Positions 1-11,461 are shown, numbered from the stretch's first letter. The stretch is DNA of 64,000 nt from Caulochytrium protostelioides (GCA_003615045.1 ML014153.1:62001-126000); one strand, 5' to 3'. A program made the numbers and translations. Notes: a model not told the origin generated them from the letters alone.

Positions 1-66
1 AGGACGGCCGATCGCCGACCGCCGACCGCGTGTGTTGTATTGGGAGGCCGTTGTCGGTCACGACGG

Positions 67-97
<31 letters not shown>

Positions 98-113
98 GAT
101 TCCGGGCGGGCTG

Positions 114-145
<32 letters not shown>

Positions 146-535
146 CACGCAAACAGGGGCGCTGCCGCGGGCCGATCGGTCATCGTGCTGTGAGCCGGAG
201 CAGGGGCCGCCGGGCCTGGTTCGGGCGAGGATCTGCTGCCGCTCTCCTCGGCATCATCCTCGCGCGCGCCATCACCATTCACTTTCCCTCACCTAATCCG
301 GTTACTTGTCTTTCACCGCGCTGGTATGCGCAAGGTCCGACGAAGGACGAGTGACCTTATGCAGCCGGTCCGACTACAGCGGATCCGCGCTGAACCCTCG
401 AGCACGTGCGATCGACACGGCGACTATGAGCTCTTCCGTCTAACCGGCGGCTAAAGACGTTTGCATGCGACCATGATAACAGCATGGCATGGCATGGCCT
501 CCTGTTACATGATACTACAATCGAGGTCAGTATGA
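1..535. other. Intergenic, left window edge; simple repeats
   Basis: I see no supportable gene. Positions 64-97 hold a (GGCGAC)n-type hexamer run and 114-146 a (CGG)n run. Short ORFs here are translations of these repeats. The right end is the 3' flank of the minus-strand Asterix-like gene. Confidence 0.6.
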
Positions 536-1163
536 TTACACGGCGGCAGCGGCTTGGTCAGCCCGGAAGAGCGCCAGGATCTCGTAGCCTGCGACGACGA
601 GGTAGTTCGTGGCGATGGCGAGAAGAGACACCGCGATGCCGGCCATGATCTGGCCGTTCTGCGTCTGCAGGTTCGGCCGCGGGTTGAGGTAGCTCGAGAC
701 GCCCAGGAACAGCGAGAACCACGACAGCGGCACGCTCTGCGTCATCGTGATGCCAGCCGAATAACAAAAAGAAGAATCAACATCGCCATGGTCACCGGGC
801 CCGTTCATGGATCGCCATAGATCATCGTGGATCATTCATACGTGATATCGCAGGGCCGTCGTGACGTGAGTTGACCTACGCTTGATATGCGAAACAAGAA
901 ACGTTATCAACGATGCTATCACTGATACCGTCCGGCCGCGCCATTCGCGACGGCCACGGTCTCGCGGAGCTTACCTTAAACATCAAAGAGGCTGATCCGA
1001 CGATCATCGCAAAGAAGCTGACGAAGTCGGTCTGCATGTCGAGCGCGTGGATGCGAGCGCTGCGGAAGGCCCGGATCGCGCTGGCCTTGCGCGCCGGCGA
1101 CGGCTGCACCAGCGCCGCCGCATCGACAGCGTCCAGCACGCTGTTCGCACTCGGCTGGGCCAT
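536..1163 (-). CDS. Asterix-like ER membrane protein (PAT complex subunit), 129 aa, two exons
   Basis: Asterix (WDR83OS, UPF0139 family) works with CCDC47 as an ER intramembrane chaperone for multipass proteins. Exon 1 is 1163-975 (63 codons) and exon 2 is 736-536, with TAA at 538-536. They are joined by a 238-bp phase-0 intron with donor AAG|GTAAGC and acceptor CAG|AGC. The spliced protein has three hydrophobic stretches at about residues 46-62, 66-80 and 90-120. The second is followed by a turn rich in Pro, Asn and Arg. The family pattern is visible: an acidic residue before the first membrane segment, a GxxxLMxK-like end, a W-containing second segment with SxxN, and a TQNGQIM-like entry to the third. 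The N-terminus (about 45 aa) and the tail after the third segment make it longer than the roughly 106-aa animal protein. The splice fits the family alignment exactly at the segment 1/2 junction. I recognised it by eye only, so the family call is likely rather than certain. Confidence 0.65.
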
Positions 1164-2956
1164 CCTGCACAGAGGTCCTCGTCAGACTGACGGATCGCCC
1201 AGCAGCCGTGGGATCGACCGTCCCTTGATCTCGGGCGGGATGGAATCAGCTCGGTCGGGCGTTGTGCCACGCGTGCAGCGTCAGGAAGCGTCGGCGGGAG
1301 CGCTTTGTTCTCGGCGTCAGGGAGCGTGATCGGATCCCGGACAAGACAGAATCAGGCGGCACGTGCCGCGGCTCCCGTCCCTACCCACGAGGCGCTTCGC
1401 ACCACGTGGGCACCGTCCCGTCTGCAGTTCGGGCGACGGTGGCACGTGTGGTGGGGTAGGGAGCTGCCGGAGGCTGCGCGCGCGCGGAGCCTGCCGGAAT
1501 GCCGGACCGGAAAAGAAGAGGCAAGGCCGGGCTGGCGCGCCAAGACCGCCGCGGCTCGGCGGGCTGCCTCATCCATTCCTGCCCCATGGCCTGAATGCGT
1601 CCGAACCTCGCGGGTTGGCTGCTGCTGCTTGGCTTGGCTCGATCCCGCCCAATGGTCGTTTCGTCCAAGTCATCGCATGCGGCTGACCTCCACCCGGGTG
1701 CCACGGTGCCACGCGGGAACGCCAGCATCGCAGATTGGGGATCATCAGCATGATCGCTGCTCGCTTGGCTGCGCTTCTAGACGATGGCGTGGCGACCCGG
1801 GGACTGCCGTGCCCTGCGATGCCCGAGCGTGGTCTCGTCGTCTGGCGTCGATTGGCGGCTCGGTCGATCCCATCGGATCCAGTGATCCAGTGATGTCCGA
1901 CCGACCGACCAGGCATATTAGATTTTGCGGGTGCTGGCCATGGCGGCGGCCACGGCCACGCCGTGGCCTGACCAGCCGACGCGGCTCATGCCGAGGCCGA
2001 GCGCACGCGCCAGCGCCGGAGGTCACGGCGGACGATGCGGTGGCGGCGGTGGTGGTCGCGGCCGGGGGTTGGGAGGCGCCTGCCAGCGATGGCGATGGCG
2101 CCCTTTCCTTTTTTGGTGTCGCCGGATGAAGCCGCACCGTCGCCACATGTTCGTTCGTTTGCAGGCGCCGTGGCGGCGTGTGGCCGACACCGCAAGGGAG
2201 AGAGAGAGAGGCCAAGCCCAGCCCAGCCCAGGCCCAGCCATGGGCGACGTGGGCCGCCGCCGTGTCAGGGGGGCAGCAAGGACCGGACAGCGTCATCCGT
2301 CATCCACAGTATACTCGCTCAAGCTGACGGGCCGCCGAGGTCCCGAGGGATCATGGCGGGATCATCGTTGCATCGCGATCGGGTCGGACGGTGACGACGC
2401 CGTGTCGAAGCGACGCATCAGGCAGGGATCCACGTGGCGGTTCGACCGGACCTGTGACCTCGTGGCTGCCAACGCCCCTCCGGGACCTCCCTCCTATCTG
2501 ACGTGGTGCTCGCGCTCACTCACTTGTTCCTTTTGCATTCTACGGCAATCAGCAATCAGCGATTTGCAATCAGCGATTGGCTCCTGACCCACTCCGCGAT
2601 CCCCTTCACTGTGCCTCTTCTCGCAGGGACACTGCCTTGTGCCTGCAGCCCACCGCCGTCACGGCCCTCACTTGACGCCATCGTCGTCGCTGAACCCGAG
2701 ACAGAAACCAGAAACGGAGCCGCCTGCTTCGTCGAAACATCCTCAACCCACACACGCCGTGCGCAACCACCCGATCGCCGCTTTTCTCGTTGTTGCCGTC
2801 GCTGCTGCGTGCTGCTGCCCGTGACACGAGACTAATTCTGGGCACGTCATCCTTGTCGCGACTGTCCTCTGCTTCCGCCCTCGCGAACCCCGCGAACCCA
2901 CCGAGCGGTTCGCCTGCTTTCCCCGTCTTTGCCCGACCCTTTTCCACACGCTCGCC
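1164..2956. other. Intergenic spacer upstream of the Rab5 gene
   Basis: No ORF here looks conserved. The spacer holds the divergent 5' flanks of the Asterix-like gene (-) and the Rab5 gene (+). Around 2547-2580 a short AATCAGC(G) motif recurs about four times and ends in ATTGG (2576-2580), an inverted CCAAT box about 380 bp upstream of the Rab5 ATG. It could be a promoter element. A pyrimidine-rich leader precedes the Rab5 start. Confidence 0.5.
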
Positions 2957-3655
2957 ATGGCCTCCTCATCGAGCGCTGGCGCCCCGAACGCCAAGCCGAT
3001 CCAAGTGAAGCTCGTGCTGCTCGGCGAGGCCGCCGTCGGCAAGAGTAGTCTCGTGCTGCGCTTCGTGAATAACGAGTTTCAGGAGAACAAGGAGCCCACG
3101 ATCGGTGCGGCGTTCCTGACGCAGCGCTGCAAGCTGGAGGACAAGATCATCAAGTTCGAGATCTGGGACACGGCCGGCCAGGAGCGCTTCCACTCGCTCG
3201 CGCCCATGTACTACCGCAACGCCCAGGCCGCCATCGTCGCGTACGACGTCACGAAGGCGGCCTCGCTCGAGAAGGCCATGAACTGGGTCGAGGAGCTCAA
3301 GCGCCAGGCCAACCGCGACATGGTCATCGCCCTCGTCGGCAACAAGCTCGACCTCGTCTCGGCGTCCCACGGCGGCGACGAGGCCGTCCGCAAGGTGCCC
3401 GTGGCCCAGGCCCGCGCCTACGCCGACGAGCACGGCCTCCTCTTCTTCGAGGCCTCCGCCAAGACCGGCGACAACGTCCTCGAGGTCTTCACCGACATCG
3501 CAGGCAAGATCCCGCTCGACCACCTGCTCGCCCACCCGCATCGCGGCGCCGGCGGCCGCGGCGGCGCGGGCGGCGCCGGCGCCGGCGCGGGCAACCGCGT
3601 CGACCTCCTCCGCGACGGCGCGCCCCGCGCCGACAACGCCTCCTGCGCGTGCTAG
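2957..3655 (+). CDS. YPT5: Rab5/Ypt5-family small GTPase, 232 aa
   Basis: Rab5 proteins control early-endosome fusion and recruit PI3-kinase and tethering factors on the cytosolic face of endosomes. All G motifs are present: P-loop GEAAVGKS at 23-30, switch-I Thr48 in [14 protein letters not shown] starting at residue 71, NKLD from 129 and SAK from 167. The GAAFLTQ stretch and the [10 protein letters not shown] run after DTAGQE are diagnostic of the Rab5/21/22 branch. The C-terminus is CAC (230-232), a CXC-type double geranylgeranylation site. The hypervariable tail (about 193-225) is unusually Gly/Ala/Arg-rich, and there is a short His/Gly insert after NKLD, which makes the protein a little longer than usual. 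The start is the ATG in GCCATGG just before the Ser-rich N-terminus; no intron is needed. The fungal name Ypt5/Vps21 applies; I cannot choose among Rab5 paralogues. Confidence 0.93.
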   Translation: MASSSSAGAPNAKPIQVKLVLLGEAAVGKSSLVLRFVNNEFQENKEPTIGAAFLTQRCKLEDKIIKFEIWDTAGQERFHSLAPMYYRNAQAAIVAYDVTKAASLEKAMNWVEELKRQANRDMVIALVGNKLDLVSASHGGDEAVRKVPVAQARAYADEHGLLFFEASAKTGDNVLEVFTDIAGKIPLDHLLAHPHRGAGGRGGAGGAGAGAGNRVDLLRDGAPRADNASCAC

Positions 3656-4790
3656 ACGGGCACGCCGGCCGCTTCGCCACGTGTTCGTGTTCGTTTTCTT
3701 ATTTTGGATGGTCGTGCGGCTGCGGCTGCGCGCCGCGCTGTCGGCGCGGTATCGCGCGCCGTCGCGCTGTGTGCATGATGCCGTCTGCAGGATGCGCCGA
3801 GGCCTCCCCAGCGCTCGGTGATCCCCGACCGACCCTCCGGGTCGTGCCGCGGCGGCTCGGTGGATGTGCGGGCGATGCTGCTCTTTTTTTTCTTCATCAT
3901 CTTTCCTTGCTCGCGTCATCGGCATCGACATCGGAAGGGATCGCCTGGTAGTCCTGTCAGATGCGCCAGCGCACGCCGCTGCGGGCGGCCGGCCTGCCCA
4001 CCCTGCGCGCGGCTGCTGCTGGGACGATGCCGAATCGACGGCTCGTGCGGCGTCATGCGCGGCTGACGCTGTCGTCGACGGCTGTCGTGCGCGCGTCCGC
4101 TTCTTCTTGTGTAAACCCTCTCCAACCCTATTGTGCTCAGCTGCGTGGTTCCCGTGAATGGTCGAAGCTTCGAGGATCCTGGAGCGAGGATCCTGGGGGT
4201 GTGGCGCAGCCCCACCGCCGGTGGGGGGAGGCGAGGGTCCTGACGGCCGGACCGGTGCTGGCTGTGCTGGCTGTGCTGGGGCGAAGGCACGTGCTCGACA
4301 CTCCGCATCGTTGGCGCATCGCTAGCACATCGCTGGCGCATTGCATGCACGGCGACGTGGGCCGTTCAAGGAGCGGATCCGCATGCAGCGCAATGACCCT
4401 CATGACGCCAGCCGTACCCGTCGCTTGCCCGCATGGATTCAAATCCTATCAGGAGAGCATGCTTCCGCGTCGGCATCCGCTGCAGTACGCAGCAATCCCC
4501 GCCCGCCTCCGCCTCCGCTGCGGCTGTGGGCGATCACCCCTCCTCCCGCTCATAAGGCCGCTCATCTGATGACTGCTGAACGCTGCTGACCTCCGACCAC
4601 CCGATACGCGCCTCCGTAGACGGATTATTCTTCCCCTCAAGGTCGCCGCAAGCCCTGGCGTCGTCGTCGACGGCCGATTGACGGCATGTCCTAGACGACC
4701 TCCGCTTGACGGCGTTGCCTCGCCTCCCTCCCGTCGTCGTCGTCGTCGCCGTCTTTTCGCCACCCGCGACGGTGGTGGGCGATTGCCGCC
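3656..4790. other. Intergenic spacer between Rab5 and GCP4 genes
   Basis: I see no gene. The spacer carries the Rab5 3' flank and the GCP4 promoter. Small features are a duplicated GAGGATCCTGG block near 4166-4195 followed by a G/C-rich palindrome-like stretch, and three copies of CTGTGCTGG near 4257-4280. No tRNA fold could be supported. Confidence 0.5.
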
Positions 4791-7358
4791 ATGCTGCACG
4801 AAATCTTGCTCGCCATGCAGGGCTTCCCGGGCGATGTGATCCGCCCGATGCCGCCGCACGCGCCGCAGACGTTCGCGATCGCGGCACCGACCGGCGCCGA
4901 CGTGGACCCGCACGCGCTCTTCCACCCCGCTGAGTGCGCTGAGATCAATGCGCTCGCCGCGCTCGGCTGGCATGCGACCCAGATCCGGCACTGGTGCGCC
5001 GCCGTCCGCGCCGAGTATACCCGCGGCCTGCACCGCCACGTCGCGCAGCGGAGTCCCGGGAAAGACGGTACTGCCGACAGCGCCATGGCGATGGACCCGC
5101 CCGAGGCGGACCGCGCGGCGCCGCCGAGCCTGTACCGGCTCGCGGTCGCAACGGCGCTCGAGTCGCATCTGGACGCGTACACCGCGGCGCTCGTCGCGTG
5201 CGAGGCCGACCTGCTCGACCCGCGGCGCGCCCTCGCGTCCCTCGGGGAGCGCACGCCGCTCGCTCATCTCGCCGCCCGCTTCGCCGCGTATGCCGTGACG
5301 CTGCCCGCCGCGGCGGCCTGGTGCCGCGCCTGGTCCGCCGCCGCCGGCCCCGCGGCAGGCGCCCCGCTCCGTGGGATCCCGCTGATGAACGCCGTGCACG
5401 CGCGGACGGCGCATGGCGACCCGCGGCTCGCGCGGCTCGCCGGCCTCCTCGTGCGCGCGTGCCACGCGGTGTTTGCGCGGCAGCTGCGCGCGTGGCTCTG
5501 CGACGGCGTCCTCCGCGACCCCTTCGATGAGTTTCTCATCGCCGCGACCGCCGCCCACGCGGCGCAGGACGCGTTCGCGGGCGCCGACGCCGACGCCACG
5601 CAGGGGTACTCGGTCGTCGATGCCGCCACCGTCTGGCAGGACGCCTACACGCTACGGGTCAGCGCACCCGCCGAGCTGCCGTGGATGCTGGACCGGCAAG
5701 GCGCCGAGACGGTGCTGTTTGTCGGCAAGACCCGCATCCTGCTCGCCGCGCGCCACCGCGGCACGGCCGCGCTGCCCGTCCTGCCCGACCACATCATGCC
5801 GGCCGCCTGCGCGCCCATCGCTGAGCTCGTCGCCGCCATCGCGCCGCCACCGCTTGCCAAACGCGATGCAGGCGGCGGCGACCGAGATGTAGACGCCGAT
5901 GCCCCCATTTCGACCGCGCTGGTCGCGGACCGTCTGGGGGCGTGCCGCGCGGCCGCCGCAGCGCAGCTCCTGGCCCTGCTGTCGGCCGTGGACGGGCTGC
6001 TGCCGTCGTCATTCCAGGCCCTGCGGACCGTGTTCCTCGGCGGCGCGGGCGGCGTGCTGGCCGCATTCGCCGATGCGCTCGCGCCGCTCCAGCGCCGCGC
6101 GCGTGCGCATCTGACCCACATCACGCAGTATGAAGTGACGAGCGCGTGGCAGCAGTCGCTTGAGGACGCGTGGCCCGCCTTCGCGCGCGACGGGGCTGAC
6201 AGCGACCCCGCGGTCGCGCAACACCACGCCGAGGGCTTCCGCCCGCACCACTTCACCTTGACGCTGCTGGCCGCCAACGCCGATCTGACGCGCGAAGGCG
6301 ACGGTGTCGCCATGATCAACGGCCTCGCGTTCCGGCTCGATGTGGCGCCCCCATGGCCGCTGCATGCGCTCTTGTCGCGCCACCACATTCAGACCTACCA
6401 AGTCCTCTTTGCCCGTCTCACGCGCCTCGCGCGCCTCGAGGCCTCCCTCGTCGCACTGACCCTACGTGCCACCAAGGAAGGCATGGCGGCCGGACGTGTG
6501 AACGCCGCCCACGCCGTCGCTGCCGCCGCAGCAGCCACCGGCGCTGGGGACGGGCGCTCCTCGGCGTCAGCCTCAGCTTCCCTGTCCCGCCAGGCCCGCC
6601 GCATCGGAGCGGCGTCCGCCCACTGGCGCGCCCCCACTACCGCGACGCTGGCGCGGCTGCGGCGGCTGCTCCTCTTTGTTCGCACCCTGCACCACTACTT
6701 CCAGATGCATGTGGTCGAAGACGCCCACGCGGCCTTCATGGCGCGCCTCGCTGACGTGCATGCCGCGCCGGCCGCCGCGCCGGGCCTCCCCGACGTCGCG
6801 GCGCCCGCCAGCCACGGCGCCGGCCACGGCATCGAGGCCTTCGAGGCCGTGGAGCGCGCGCATGCCGTGCTGCTCGCGCGGCTGACGCGCGGCTTCTTTC
6901 TGGACCTGCCGGCGCACGCGCGCGCCCTCGACGCGGCCCTCGAGGCCGCCGAAGACGTCGTGCGGCGCACCGCGAGTCCGCACGATGACGCCGCCGGGCA
7001 TCCGACGGCGCCGCCGCCGCGGTATGCGAATCCGCACCGCATCGCCGAGCCCGAAGCGATGGCCGTCGACCAGCGCGGCGATCCGCTGCCGTCCGCGACG
7101 CCGCTGCCGGCGATCGGCCCCGCGAGTCTCTTTGCGTTCGAGGCCGCGATCGCGCAGCTCTACATGCTCGCCACGGCCGGCGAGAGGCCGCGCGGCGCGG
7201 AGGGACCCCTGGAGGGGCTTCGGGCCGCGGGCCAGGCCGTCGAGGGGCTCCGGCACAAGGGCCCTGAAGCGCTGCTGACGGCGCTCGATTACAACGGGTT
7301 CCTCACGGCCTCCATCCTGCGCCACGGCGCCGACGCGCTCGCCATGAAAGCCGCCTAG
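4791..7358 (+). CDS. TUBGCP4: Gamma-tubulin complex component 4 (GCP4), 855 aa
   Basis: GCP4 is a Spc97/Spc98-family subunit of the gamma-tubulin ring complex, which nucleates microtubules at centrosomes and basal bodies. The N-terminus MLHEILLAMQGFPG is the GCP4 signature start. It is followed by the grip1 (GCP-N) region with a HLDAYTAAL motif near residue 123 and a GIPLMNAVHAR motif near 198. The stretch ETVLFVGKTR near 305 matches the family's ILFVGE/K segment. A grip2 (GCP-C) domain follows from about residue 400 (FQALRTVFLGG) through HYFQMHVVEDAHAAF (about 638) to a C-terminal FLTASILRH. It is longer than human GCP4 (667 aa) because of Ala-rich, low-complexity loops near 355-380, 565-600 and 740-800. 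The start ATG has GCC upstream and gives the conserved N-terminus. It is convergent with the Rim2-type gene, 129 bp away. GCP4 is typical of organisms with centrioles or full ring complexes and is absent from budding yeast. Confidence 0.9.
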   Translation: MLHEILLAMQGFPGDVIRPMPPHAPQTFAIAAPTGADVDPHALFHPAECAEINALAALGWHATQIRHWCAAVRAEYTRGLHRHVAQRSPGKDGTADSAMAMDPPEADRAAPPSLYRLAVATALESHLDAYTAALVACEADLLDPRRALASLGERTPLAHLAARFAAYAVTLPAAAAWCRAWSAAAGPAAGAPLRGIPLMNAVHARTAHGDPRLARLAGLLVRACHAVFARQLRAWLCDGVLRDPFDEFLIAATAAHAAQDAFAGADADATQGYSVVDAATVWQDAYTLRVSAPAELPWMLDRQGAETVLFVGKTRILLAARHRGTAALPVLPDHIMPAACAPIAELVAAIAPPPLAKRDAGGGDRDVDADAPISTALVADRLGACRAAAAAQLLALLSAVDGLLPSSFQALRTVFLGGAGGVLAAFADALAPLQRRARAHLTHITQYEVTSAWQQSLEDAWPAFARDGADSDPAVAQHHAEGFRPHHFTLTLLAANADLTREGDGVAMINGLAFRLDVAPPWPLHALLSRHHIQTYQVLFARLTRLARLEASLVALTLRATKEGMAAGRVNAAHAVAAAAAATGAGDGRSSASASASLSRQARRIGAASAHWRAPTTATLARLRRLLLFVRTLHHYFQMHVVEDAHAAFMARLADVHAAPAAAPGLPDVAAPASHGAGHGIEAFEAVERAHAVLLARLTRGFFLDLPAHARALDAALEAAEDVVRRTASPHDDAAGHPTAPPPRYANPHRIAEPEAMAVDQRGDPLPSATPLPAIGPASLFAFEAAIAQLYMLATAGERPRGAEGPLEGLRAAGQAVEGLRHKGPEALLTALDYNGFLTASILRHGADALAMKAA

Positions 7359-7487
7359 CCGAGGCGACGTGGTCCGGGGTCTGCCCGGGGTAGCGATGAC
7401 GATTTAAAAAAGGGAATCCTCTAAATTATGTAATGGTACAATGGTGACGCGACTGACTCCCGGTGCCGGCCGGCTTGGCGGCATCGA

Positions 7488-8813
7488 TCAACGACGGGCA
7501 TCGAGCGACGGCTTCGTGGCGCAGCGGGCCGCGTAGGCCTCATAGAGCTCGACGACGCCCTCGTAGCAGAGGAACAAGATCACGGCGTTGGGCACGACGC
7601 GCATCAGATGGGCTGCCATCCCGCCATAGAGGCCCGGCAGGCCTTCCTCGCGGTAGATGAGCACGGCGGCCTGGAAAACGCCGCGGTACTTGATGTGGCC
7701 GGAGGCGTCGGGGTGCTGGCGCAACCGCGTCCGCAGCACTTCGTGCGGGTAGGTCAATCCTGCGGCAATCAGCTTGGACAGGCCCGCCGTCATGACGGTG
7801 TCGCCGAGCTGCTGCGAGCGGGCGACGGACGGCGGCGGCGGCGGCGCCGCCACACCCCTCCGGGCACCCGCCTTCCCGTCGATCTGGGCCTGCTGGTGCT
7901 CGCGATGCCGCCGCAGCCTCGATTTGAGGTATTCGTAGGTCGCGAACTGGATGACGTTCTCGCCGATCCCGAGGAAGCTCGCGGTCAGCCCGCGGTACAG
8001 CCCGCGGAAGCCCTCGTCGCGGAGGACGGTGCGCAGGCAGGCCCACGAGTTCGCGTAAACGGTGGGGGTCGAGGCGGCGGCGCCGGGCGCCGAGCTCTGC
8101 AGCTGCAGCCGCGTCTTGATGAGCCAGACGGGGTTGGTGGACGTGGCGGTGAGGACGCCCGCGACGCCGGCGGCGCCGATGTGCACGAACGGCGAGGTCA
8201 GCGCATACGGCTCGGCGGCGGCGGCGGCGGCGGCGGCGGCGTCGACCTCCGCCGCGGCCGTTGGCGGCGGCGACTGCCAGCCGGTGAGGACGGTCTTGGT
8301 CTGGTTGTACGTGGCAAAGAAGATGGCGCGAGAGGGAACGACGCCGATCAGCGTCGGGCCGAGGCCGCGCCACAGCGCGCGGATGCCCTCGGAGCGCCGG
8401 ATGTCGCGCAGGATATGGACGACATGGCGCATGTGGTCATACGCGGCGCGCGGGGGGTTCTGCCGGAAGGCGGTGAGCACGGGCGGCGGCACGGCGACGC
8501 CGTTGCGGTAGGTCTGGTAGTGGAAGGAGCTCTGCAGCCGGGTCTTGACGACCTCCAGCGGGCACGTGACGGCCGCGCCGACCGTGCCGCCGACGCCGCC
8601 GGCCAGAAAGTGCAGTCCAAAGCTCTTGGTGGCGGTGCGCGGCGGGCCCGGCGAGGCCGCGGGGGATGGCGACGACGAGGCGGGTCTCGACGGCGACTCG
8701 AGTGACGGCGCCGGTCTGGATGCGTCGCTGGGAGGGGTGATGCCCACGTGTGGCGGCGACGGCAAGGTCGATGGCGGCACAGGCGCGGCGGGGGCGGACG
8801 CTATGGACGCCAT
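7488..8813 (-). CDS. RIM2: Mitochondrial pyrimidine nucleotide carrier (Rim2 / SLC25A33-36 type), 441 aa
   Basis: The protein should exchange (deoxy)pyrimidine nucleotides across the inner mitochondrial membrane. Three Solcar repeats are visible from about residue 64. They have signature motifs PLEVVKTRLQ (repeat 1), NPVWLIKTRLQLQ (repeat 2, with the family's Trp replacing the acidic residue) and YPHEVLRTRLRQ (repeat 3). The GENVIQFATYEYLK and RVVPNAVILFLCYE stretches are typical of the Rim2 subfamily. I chose the ATG at 8813 (MASIASAP, AGGATGG context) because everything upstream is compositional Arg/Pro sequence. The same frame stays open to an ATG at 9269, which would give 593 aa. A poly-Ala insert lies between repeats 1 and 2, encoded by a GCG run near 8215-8240. 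A second low-complexity loop separates repeats 2 and 3. The roughly 60-aa Pro/Ser N-terminus is unlike other carriers but resembles other N-termini in this window. Confidence 0.9.
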   Translation of the reverse strand: MASIASAPAAPVPPSTLPSPPHVGITPPSDASRPAPSLESPSRPASSSPSPAASPGPPRTATKSFGLHFLAGGVGGTVGAAVTCPLEVVKTRLQSSFHYQTYRNGVAVPPPVLTAFRQNPPRAAYDHMRHVVHILRDIRRSEGIRALWRGLGPTLIGVVPSRAIFFATYNQTKTVLTGWQSPPPTAAAEVDAAAAAAAAAEPYALTSPFVHIGAAGVAGVLTATSTNPVWLIKTRLQLQSSAPGAAASTPTVYANSWACLRTVLRDEGFRGLYRGLTASFLGIGENVIQFATYEYLKSRLRRHREHQQAQIDGKAGARRGVAAPPPPPSVARSQQLGDTVMTAGLSKLIAAGLTYPHEVLRTRLRQHPDASGHIKYRGVFQAAVLIYREEGLPGLYGGMAAHLMRVVPNAVILFLCYEGVVELYEAYAARCATKPSLDARR

Positions 8814-9540
8814 CCTGGCGGGCTCGCAGGCAGGCCGCCGACGGAGATAGCCGACGGAGAGGCGATAGGAGCGTGGCGATCGTCTGCCCGATCCTCCGAA
8901 ACCGGCGGCGTGGCCACGGGAAGCAGGCCAGGGGATCGCGGCAGCCAGGCGGGCGCCGGCACAGCGGGCGCCAGCGAGCCAGTCGCCGGAGAGGCCCGTT
9001 GGGCAGAAAAAGGACGCTGGGAAGGCGGGTCTCGGCAACGAGCAGAGCGAGCGAGGGAGCGATGGGTGCAGCCGGCGTCCGCGAAGCGGACAGCAGAATC
9101 GGTCGTTGAGGACGGATGCGTCACTCGCAGGGGTCAGGCTCGATGGGACTCGACGTGGCGGTGACTCGACAGCGTCGCTGGGTATGCGGCGTCGACGGCT
9201 GCGTCCCCGAGAAGCCGCTCGATCGGCGGAAGGATGAGGTCGGGCAGCCGCGGCGATGGTCCCACGCATCCTGCGGTCCCCTTGTGCCTCATCCCATCGG
9301 TGCGAGGGATCGGCGTCGCGGGCGCCGACTCCTGAAACTCCGCCGAAGCGTCATCAATGCCATCCACGAGCGGCCTGGCGAAGTGGGATCTCGCCGGTGG
9401 TTCCCTCGGGCCGCGGGGGACCGACGGGGGGCACGGCGGCGGCGGCGGCGGCGGTGGGGGGGCACGTCACGTGCTGGGCTCTGGTGCCGAGCCCTGCTGC
9501 GCCGGTGTGCTCCGCACCGCGGCTCGTCCCGGTGGTCCAC

Positions 9541-9631
9541 CTGCATCCTCGCATCCTCGCATACCTGGATCCTCGCATCCCTGCATCCTCGCATCCCTGC
9601 ATCCTCGCATCCCTGCATCCTCGCATACCTG
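9541..9631. repeat. Minisatellite, ~16-bp unit (CCCTGCATCCTCGCAT)
   Basis: At least four copies of a 15-16-bp unit CCCTGCATCCTCGCAT are arranged head to tail. Variants lack a C or carry CATACCTGG at the edges. The array is open in several frames but shows no coding signal. Confidence 0.85.
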
Positions 9632-11461
9632 CCGACACGCACGGGTCTCGATGATGGGCGCCGTGGACGGCCGCGGCTCGGGACGCTTCCGCGGGGCCGC
9701 TCGTGCTGCGCCACGCGGGGAGGAGCGCCGCCCGGCGCGGCGGCCGGGTCCAGCGCGAGGAACGGTGGCGACGGCGAGCCGCGTCGTGGCCATGCGCGTG
9801 GCGCCCGCAACGGCGATTGGCCTCGACGGCCTCGGCGGCCTCGACGGCCTCGGCGGCCGGCCACCACGTCACCCCGCCGCCGCGCGTGGGCCCGGGTCAG
9901 GGCCTGGCGCGCCAACGTCCCAGCGGCCACGTCGAGACTTGATCGCGCGTCCGTGACACGTGTGCGCGGGCAAGCATGACCAAGAGAGAGAGATAGGAAC
10001 GACGACGACGTGGCCGCTGCGTATCTCGGAGGCCCGACGCGCACCCGCCAGGCGCCGCCCATGCCGGGCCGCTGAGAGGACCGTGGCGCATGCCGTGGTC
10101 ACGACCCGACGAAAGAAGGCCGCGCGAAGGCCGCTCGGCAGGCTTCGGGGTGGCCCGGGTATCGCTGGAATGAGCCGCCACCCCTCCAACACCCCCTCCA
10201 CGCAGGCCGGGGGTGATCCGGGGTCGGCCCGCCATCACCGGGGATCCCGACGGAGACGGGTCCGCGGCGACGACCCTCCGTCGTCGACCCTGACGGCGTC
10301 GCCGACCTCCTCGTCATGGACGGGGATGGCTCGAGCCGTTCGGCCCTCGGTCGCGCGAGACCGTGGCTCAGACGTTCGGTGGCGCGGTCCTCGGAACCCC
10401 GACCCTGCCGGTTCGGCCAGCGCCGACACGGGCCCCCCGAAGGTCTGAAAAAATCGAAATTCGCCGAGACGGGGTGGCTTGGACCAACGGCGGGCCGCAC
10501 CGGTGGACCGCATACCGCTGTCGATGCCGAAGCCAGCAGGCCTGCCGATCCGTCACGGTCAGCGACGCTTCACCCGGGCGACTGGATGGACCACCGCGTC
10601 AGCCGGTGCCATCGGGCTCCCCGCGCGTCGGCCGGCTAGCGCGTGCGCCATCCTGAAGAGGGGTCCACCTCGCGTCGTGGCGATGACCGTTGAGACCGGC
10701 GCGGCTCGGATCGGAGCGCCATCACGCCGAGACAGTCGACGCCTGGCCTCCCCACGCGCTCGGTGGTCGCGTGTGGACAACACAACCAGGAGCGTCGTTT
10801 CCCAGGGGACTCCATGCCGAGGCCTCGATCGGTGCCTGGTGGATGCTATGGATCGATCGATGCCGGTCGATGTGCCTGAATGGAGCTCCGAGAGGCCCGC
10901 GCCAGCATCACCACCTGCTCAGGGTCCCAGGATCCCGCATGTCGATCCTCTGGGGCTCCCAGGTCACCGTGTCCCGGCCAAACGCCATGGCCTCTCCGAT
11001 CGCTGGTCCCGAACCTGTCAGCCAGTGGTTTCGTGGTGGTGTGGGGGTGGCCCCACGCATGCCGCCGGATGAGCGACCGGCGTCACGGGTGTTGTCGATG
11101 GCTCGTCGCCCTCGACCCGTCGACCGCCCACGCCAGAGTGGTTCGTCGCTGATTGGCGGCGCTGATGGTGGCCATACCGTCGCTGCCGCCGCCCGAAGCC
11201 GTGCTTGATGAACACGCTCCCGATGCCCTCCCTGTCGGGTGGACCCCCGTCCAATGGCCTGGCGAGCGATCCGCCTGCGGCATAAGCCGCGTCGATCCGT
11301 GGTCCACGCGTGGTTGGAGGGGGAGGTGCCTGCACGCGCCAGCGTCATGGTGCGATGATGGGAAAAGCGCGACCGTCGTCGTGATGGCGTCGCACGCCGG
11401 GGTCGCCGCAGCGGGAGCTCAGCGGCATCGGGCGGCGGTCCGCCGATGCGGCTGGCCGCTG

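Noticed and set aside
4415..4455. GATTCAAATCC, tRNA B-box-like motif
   Set aside because: No matching A box, acceptor stem or cloverleaf could be formed around it; the T-stem pairs badly.
8814..9269. 152-codon N-terminal extension of the Rim2-type carrier
   Set aside because: It is Arg/Pro/Ser-rich, with no conserved segment, and the internal ATG has a better context.
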